A stretch of DNA of 17,337 bases from Candidatus Eisenbergiella stercorigallinarum (GTDB taxonomy: Bacteria; Bacillota; Clostridia; Lachnospirales; Lachnospiraceae): positions 1 to 17,337 of the forward strand of contig DWUW01000195.1 of the NCBI GenBank assembly GCA_019120525.1, written 5' to 3'. The notes under the pieces were generated by a model. It was not told the DNA's origin. It saw only the letters and a list, made by a program, of their open reading frames with translations, and searched no databases. Positions 13,726-17,337 of this stretch are shown here, in pieces (the stretch's first letter is position 1; each line of letters starts with the position of its first letter). The translations under genes were made by a program, and so were the position numbers.

Positions 13726-16155
13726 ATGGAAAAGGATAAGAAATTATATATGATCGGCAACGCGCATATCGACCCGGTCTGGCTGTGGCAGTGGCAGGAG
13801 GGCTATCAGGAGGTGAAGGCGACCTTCCGCTCCGTCCTGGACCGGATGAAGGAGTATGACGACTTCATTTTCACGGGAAGCTCGGCCGTATATTACAAGT
13901 GGATCGAGGAGAGCGAGCCTGAGATGTTTGAGGAGATCAGGCAGCGGGTGAAAGAAGGCCGCTGGGTGCTGGTGGGCGGCTGGTGGATCCAGCCGGACTG
14001 CAACGCGCCCGGAGGAGAGTCCTTCGCGCGTCAGGCGCTGTATGGCCAGCGGTATTTTCTGGAAAAATTCGGAACAACGGCGAAGACGGGCTATAACGTG
14101 GACAGCTTCGGGCACAACGGCATGCTGCCCCAGCTTCTGAGAAAGGGAGGCATGGAGAATTATGTGTTCATGCGTCCCGGCAGACATGAAAAGGGGCTTG
14201 AGGCGGAAACCTTCCGGTGGCAGTCGGAGGACGGCTCTTACGTGACGGCTTCCCGGATCCCCTTTGAATACTGCACCTGGCCGGATGAGATCCGCAGCCA
14301 CGTGCTCCGCTGCGCGGGCGAGATCAGGGAGGAAGGCGGCAGCCTCATGTGCTTTTACGGCGTGGGAAACCATGGCGGCGGCCCCACCAAAAAGAACCTG
14401 GACAGCATCCATGAGATGAATCAGGAGGAGGGCATGCCCACCCTGATCCTGGCCAGCCCGGACCGGTTCTTTGAGGATGTGAAGAAGAGCGGAAAGCGGC
14501 TTCCCGTGGTGAGCGGCGAGCTGCTCCACCATTCCAGCGGCTGCTACAGCGCCCATTCCGAGGTGAAGCGGCTGAACCGGACGGCGGAGAACCGTCTGGA
14601 GGCGGCGGAGAAGCTGTCCGTGGCAGCGTCCGTGATGTCGAACGGACACTGCCCGACGGAAAAATACGCGCAGGCCTGGCAGAACGTGCTGTTTAACCAG
14701 TTCCATGACATCATGGCGGGCACCAGCCTGCAGGCCGCCTACGACGACGCGAGGGAGAGCTACGGGGCGGCCCTTCATACGGCGGCGGAGGGGCTGAACG
14801 AAGCGGCGCAGGCCCTGTCCTGGCATATCGACATCCCCATAGAGGAAGGCATGAAGCCTCTGGTGGTATTCAACCCCAACGCCTTCGCGAAAAAATGTGA
14901 GGTGGAGATGGAGAGCGTGGCGCTGAAGGAGGGCATGGTGCTTCTGGACGAGGAAGACAACGAGGTTCCCTTCCAGCTGGTACAGTCCATGGCTTCCTGC
15001 AACGGCAGAGTGCGCATCTGCTTTATCGCCGATCTGCCTTCTCTCGGCTGGAGAACCTACCGCCTGGCGGTCAGAAGCAGCCAGCAGGTATTCCCTCCGG
15101 TGACTTCCGATGAGAACAGCGCGCAGAACCGCTGGCTGAAGCTTACGATCGATCCGGAGACGGGTTATATCCGTTCCCTTCAGAAAAAGAATGACGGGAC
15201 GGAATATTTTTCCGCGCCTGCCGCCGTGCCGGTGGTGATCGAGGATAAGAGCGACACCTGGTCCCACGGCGTGCGCATCTTTAACAAGGAGGTCGGAAGG
15301 TTCCATGCCGTCAGCGTGAAGCGGATCGCCTGCGGGCCGGTGAAGGCGGTGCTGCGCGTGGTCAGCGAATATGGCGGCTCCCGCATCATCCAGGATTATT
15401 CCGTCTATCAGGAGCTGGATTATGTGACCGTGAAGACGACGGTGGACTGGCATGAAAAATGGTCCATGCTCAAGCTGCAGTTCCCGATGAATATGAATTA
15501 CCTGCGCTGCAGCTATGAGATCCCTTACGGTGTGGCGGTCAGAGAACCGGACGGGGAGGAATATCCCGTACAGAGCTTTTTCGACCTGGAGGGAGCGAAT
15601 CCCGGCATGACCACGGCGATCAACGGCCTTTCCATCCTGAACGACGGAAAGTGCAGCGCCTGCACCGAAGGAAAGACGGCGGCCCTTACCGTTCTGCGAA
15701 GCCCCATCTACGCCCATCACGAGCCCTACGTGCCGGATGAGAAGCTGGAATATGTCTACATGGATCAGGGCGTGCAGACCTTTACCTGGGCGCTGTATCC
15801 CCATGATGGAAGCTGGGAGAATGCGGAGACGGCAAAGAATGCCATCCTGCTGAACCAGAAGCCCGTCGCCCTGTTCGAGACTTATCATAAAGGCCATCTG
15901 AAGCAGAAGGATTCCTTCCTGAGCGTCTCCGCGGACAACGTGATCCTCACCGTGGCGAAGCTGGCCGAGGACGGAAGCGGGGATATGGTCCTGCGCCTTT
16001 ACGAGACGGCCGGACGGCATACGCAGACGCAGGTGGAGCTTTCCGGGCTGGGACGCAGCCTGACCCTTTCCTTTGCTCCCTTTGAGATCAAGACCGTCCG
16101 CGTTCCGAAGGACGCAGGGCAGCCCGCGAGGGAGACGGATTTCCTGGAACTTTAA
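13726..16155 (+). CDS. GH38 alpha-mannosidase, second of a tandem pair
   Basis: This 809-residue protein is a paralogue of the preceding gene, similar along its whole length. Its zinc site is intact: NAHIDPVWLW (His14, Asp16), NVDSFGHN with Asp126, and GVGNHGGGPT with His216; FNQFHDIMAGT is the helical-domain motif. Between the nucleophile and the last ligand it has five more residues than its partner, in the loop after YVFMRP (GRHEKGLEAETF against RLNTPVF), a place where substrate selection could differ. Active-site neighbours also differ (WQWQEG against WDWEEG). Two copies with different loops are best explained by different alpha-mannosyl linkages, for example alpha-1,3 and alpha-1,6 arms, which is inference. 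No signal peptide. It begins 13 nt after the first copy with a strong AGGAGG site and is followed after 25 nt by the racemase-like gene. Confidence 0.94.
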   Translation: MEKDKKLYMIGNAHIDPVWLWQWQEGYQEVKATFRSVLDRMKEYDDFIFTGSSAVYYKWIEESEPEMFEEIRQRVKEGRWVLVGGWWIQPDCNAPGGESFARQALYGQRYFLEKFGTTAKTGYNVDSFGHNGMLPQLLRKGGMENYVFMRPGRHEKGLEAETFRWQSEDGSYVTASRIPFEYCTWPDEIRSHVLRCAGEIREEGGSLMCFYGVGNHGGGPTKKNLDSIHEMNQEEGMPTLILASPDRFFEDVKKSGKRLPVVSGELLHHSSGCYSAHSEVKRLNRTAENRLEAAEKLSVAASVMSNGHCPTEKYAQAWQNVLFNQFHDIMAGTSLQAAYDDARESYGAALHTAAEGLNEAAQALSWHIDIPIEEGMKPLVVFNPNAFAKKCEVEMESVALKEGMVLLDEEDNEVPFQLVQSMASCNGRVRICFIADLPSLGWRTYRLAVRSSQQVFPPVTSDENSAQNRWLKLTIDPETGYIRSLQKKNDGTEYFSAPAAVPVVIEDKSDTWSHGVRIFNKEVGRFHAVSVKRIACGPVKAVLRVVSEYGGSRIIQDYSVYQELDYVTVKTTVDWHEKWSMLKLQFPMNMNYLRCSYEIPYGVAVREPDGEEYPVQSFFDLEGANPGMTTAINGLSILNDGKCSACTEGKTAALTVLRSPIYAHHEPYVPDEKLEYVYMDQGVQTFTWALYPHDGSWENAETAKNAILLNQKPVALFETYHKGHLKQKDSFLSVSADNVILTVAKLAEDGSGDMVLRLYETAGRHTQTQVELSGLGRSLTLSFAPFEIKTVRVPKDAGQPARETDFLEL
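14359..14389 (+). repeat. 31-nt direct repeat, copy B (GH38 GVGNHGGGPT codons)
   Basis: Identical to 11907-11937 in the first GH38 gene, about 2.45 kb apart in direct orientation. Confidence 0.95.
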
Positions 16156-16180
16156 GCCGGATGCGAAAGGGGAGACTGAC

Positions 16181-16864
16181 ATGAAAAAACTTGCGATTCT
16201 TCATACGACGCCTGTGACGGTCCCTTCCATGAAAAAACTGGTGGAAGAGAGGACGGATCAGGTGGAGGTTATCAATCTGCTGGACGACAGCATGCTGCCC
16301 GAGATTAACCGGGCGGGAAAAATGACGGACGCGGTCAGGGAACGGATTGTCCTGATGGTCCGGGCGGCCGAAAAGGCGGGAGCGGACGCTTTCCTGTCCG
16401 CCTGCTCCTCCATCGGAGGGGCGGTGGAGGAAGCGGCGGCGCAGACCGATCTCGCGGTCTACCGCATCGACGGGCCCATGGCATGCCTGGCGGCAAAATA
16501 CGGGCGGATCGGCGTGGCCGCGACGCTGCAGTCCACCATCGGCCCCACCTCGGAGTTGATCGAACGGATGGCGGAGAAGGCGGGAAGGAGCCCTCGCCTG
16601 GAATGTGTGGTCATTGAAGGCGCGGGAGCGCTTCTGAACGCAGGCCGCACCGAAGAGTACGACCGCGTGGTCTGTGAGGCGCTCCAGAAGCTGGCGCAGG
16701 AAAACGAGATCGTGGTGCTGGCCCAGGCGTCCATGGCGAGAGCGGTGGCCGGCCTTTCAGAGGAAGAAAGGAAGAAATACCTGACCAGCCCGGAAAGCGG
16801 CGTGGAGGCAGTCCTTTCCGAGGTGTGCGGATGGAAGAAAACAGAAAAGCCACAGAAGCCCTGA
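16181..16864 (+). CDS. Asp/Glu/hydantoin racemase-superfamily protein with a single catalytic Cys
   Basis: This 227-residue protein belongs to the Asp/Glu/hydantoin racemase superfamily (PF01177): N-terminal MKKLAILHTTPVTV, then FLSACSS with the first catalytic Cys75, RIGVAATLQSTIGPTSELI, and VVLAQASMARA. In two-base racemases the last motif holds a second cysteine (as in LGCAGM or LGCT); here that position is Gln182. A classical two-cysteine racemisation mechanism is therefore unlikely. One-cysteine relatives such as arylmalonate decarboxylase show the fold can do other chemistry, though that enzyme keeps the second cysteine. The real reaction is unknown; an isomerase, epimerase or lyase acting on a sugar-derived acid is possible. 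AAAGGGGAG lies 6 nt before the ATG. The 3' end overlaps the following kinase by 34 nt, suggesting the two act in one step or sequence. Confidence 0.83.
   Translation: MKKLAILHTTPVTVPSMKKLVEERTDQVEVINLLDDSMLPEINRAGKMTDAVRERIVLMVRAAEKAGADAFLSACSSIGGAVEEAAAQTDLAVYRIDGPMACLAAKYGRIGVAATLQSTIGPTSELIERMAEKAGRSPRLECVVIEGAGALLNAGRTEEYDRVVCEALQKLAQENEIVVLAQASMARAVAGLSEEERKKYLTSPESGVEAVLSEVCGWKKTEKPQKP
16820..16825 (+). promoter_or_regulatory. Ribosome binding site inside the racemase-like gene
   Basis: GAGGTG lies 5 nt before ATG 16831, within the racemase-like gene. It supports the overlapping start of the last kinase. Confidence 0.65.
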
Positions 16865-17337
16865 GCGCCCGGAAGGGGGATCTGGCCATCGGCCTTGACA
16901 TGGGGACCACCCACATCAAAGCCTGCCTGACGGATGCGGACGGGAACGTCCTTGCCGTGAGCGAAACGGACAATGAACGGCATGCCACAAAAAAGTACGG
17001 GAAATGCTTTCTGCCGGAGGAGCTGTTTGAAAAGGCGGTCCATTGCGTCCGCCAGGTGGCCCGGGACGGCGTCCGCGCCATCGGCATCACCAGCATGGCG
17101 GAGGCGGGCGTTTTCCTGGATGCGTCGGACCGGCCGCTGCTTCCGGTGATCCCCTGGGGCGGAGGCCGGGGCGCGTGCCTGCTTCCGCCTCAGCTTCTGG
17201 GAGAGACGCTGTACCGGAAAACGGGGCTGATCTGGCATCCCAAATATACGGTGAACAGGATCCTGGCCCTGCGGAAGGAAGAACCGGAGCTGTATGAAAA
17301 GATCCGCCTTTTCCTCTCCGTTTCCGATTATATCCTC
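16831..17337 (+). CDS. FGGY-family carbohydrate kinase, N-terminal part (3' truncated by window)
   Basis: The frame stays open from ATG 16831 to the last base (169 codons), so only the first third of a roughly 500-residue kinase is present. The FGGY phosphate-binding motif is AIGLDMGTTHIKA, with Asp23 after an unusually long leader of about 17 residues. IGITSMAEAGVFLD and VIPWGGGRG cover the first sugar-contact region, and LYRKTGL followed by LSVSDYIL matches the usual FGGY order. Most FGGY kinases have W-x-D-x-R here; this one reads W-G-G-G-R, losing the acidic residue. SMAEAG in place of the QMHG of the other FGGY gene in this window shows that the two are different subfamilies and probably phosphorylate different sugars or polyols. 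The start overlaps the upstream gene by 34 nt and has its own GAGGTG site. Substrate unknown. Confidence 0.85.
   Translation, partial: MEENRKATEALSARKGDLAIGLDMGTTHIKACLTDADGNVLAVSETDNERHATKKYGKCFLPEELFEKAVHCVRQVARDGVRAIGITSMAEAGVFLDASDRPLLPVIPWGGGRGACLLPPQLLGETLYRKTGLIWHPKYTVNRILALRKEEPELYEKIRLFLSVSDYIL

Noticed and set aside
13744..16182. Very long open frames on the minus strand (about 810 codons here; similar ones opposite 4122-6443, 6401-8404 and 8554-10989)
   Set aside because: They are in exact codon register with the sense genes and stay open because TTA, CTA and TCA codons are avoided in the GC-rich sense frames. Their translations show no family motifs, while the sense frames carry full catalytic sites.
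17043..17297. Small arginine/glycine-rich open frame near the right edge
   Set aside because: It lies in another frame of the FGGY kinase, whose frame is open from 16831 to the window end and carries recognisable motifs.

Overview
The window is a single block of eleven co-directional (+ strand) genes with almost no non-coding DNA. The longest gaps are 54 nt (5319-5372) and 53 nt (1411-1463), and several neighbours overlap. Purine-rich GGAGG-type ribosome binding sites, GC-rich third positions with frequent AGG/AGA arginine codons, and the gene families suggest a moderately GC-rich Clostridia member (Bacillota), plausibly a Lachnospiraceae-type gut anaerobe. This taxonomic call is inference; no rRNA or other marker gene is present. 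I see no tRNA, rRNA, CRISPR, insertion sequence, transporter, transcription regulator or convincing terminator.

Layout: (1) 1-1410, 3' part of a raffinose-synthase/Sip1-type GH36 alpha-galactosidase; (2) 1464-2768, FGGY kinase resembling sedoheptulokinase; (3) 2808-5318, GH2 beta-mannosidase; (4) 5373-6368, ROK sugar kinase with a degraded zinc motif; (5) 6395-7114, metallo-beta-lactamase-fold hydrolase; (6) 7157-8629, sucrose-phosphorylase-type GH13_18 enzyme; (7) 8608-11289, large FAD-dependent oxidoreductase with an unusual N-terminal region; (8) 11292-13712 and (9) 13726-16155, tandem GH38 alpha-mannosidases; (10) 16181-16864, Asp/Glu-racemase-superfamily protein lacking the second catalytic cysteine; (11) 16831 to the window end, 5' part of a second FGGY kinase.

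None of the complete glycosidases shows a signal peptide, so the products probably act in the cytoplasm on imported oligosaccharides, with the transporter and regulator encoded outside the window. Two alpha-mannosidases plus a beta-mannosidase fit stepwise removal of mannose from a mannose-containing oligosaccharide such as an N-glycan core or mannan fragment. The GH36 enzyme and the phosphorylase fit raffinose-family sugars or other alpha-galactosides and alpha-glucosides. The ROK and two FGGY kinases would phosphorylate released sugars or ketoses. The FAD oxidoreductase, MBL hydrolase and racemase-like protein do not belong to any textbook version of such a pathway. Their tight embedding, with translational overlaps between phosphorylase and oxidoreductase and between racemase-like protein and kinase, is the main hint of an undescribed oxidative or epimerising branch.
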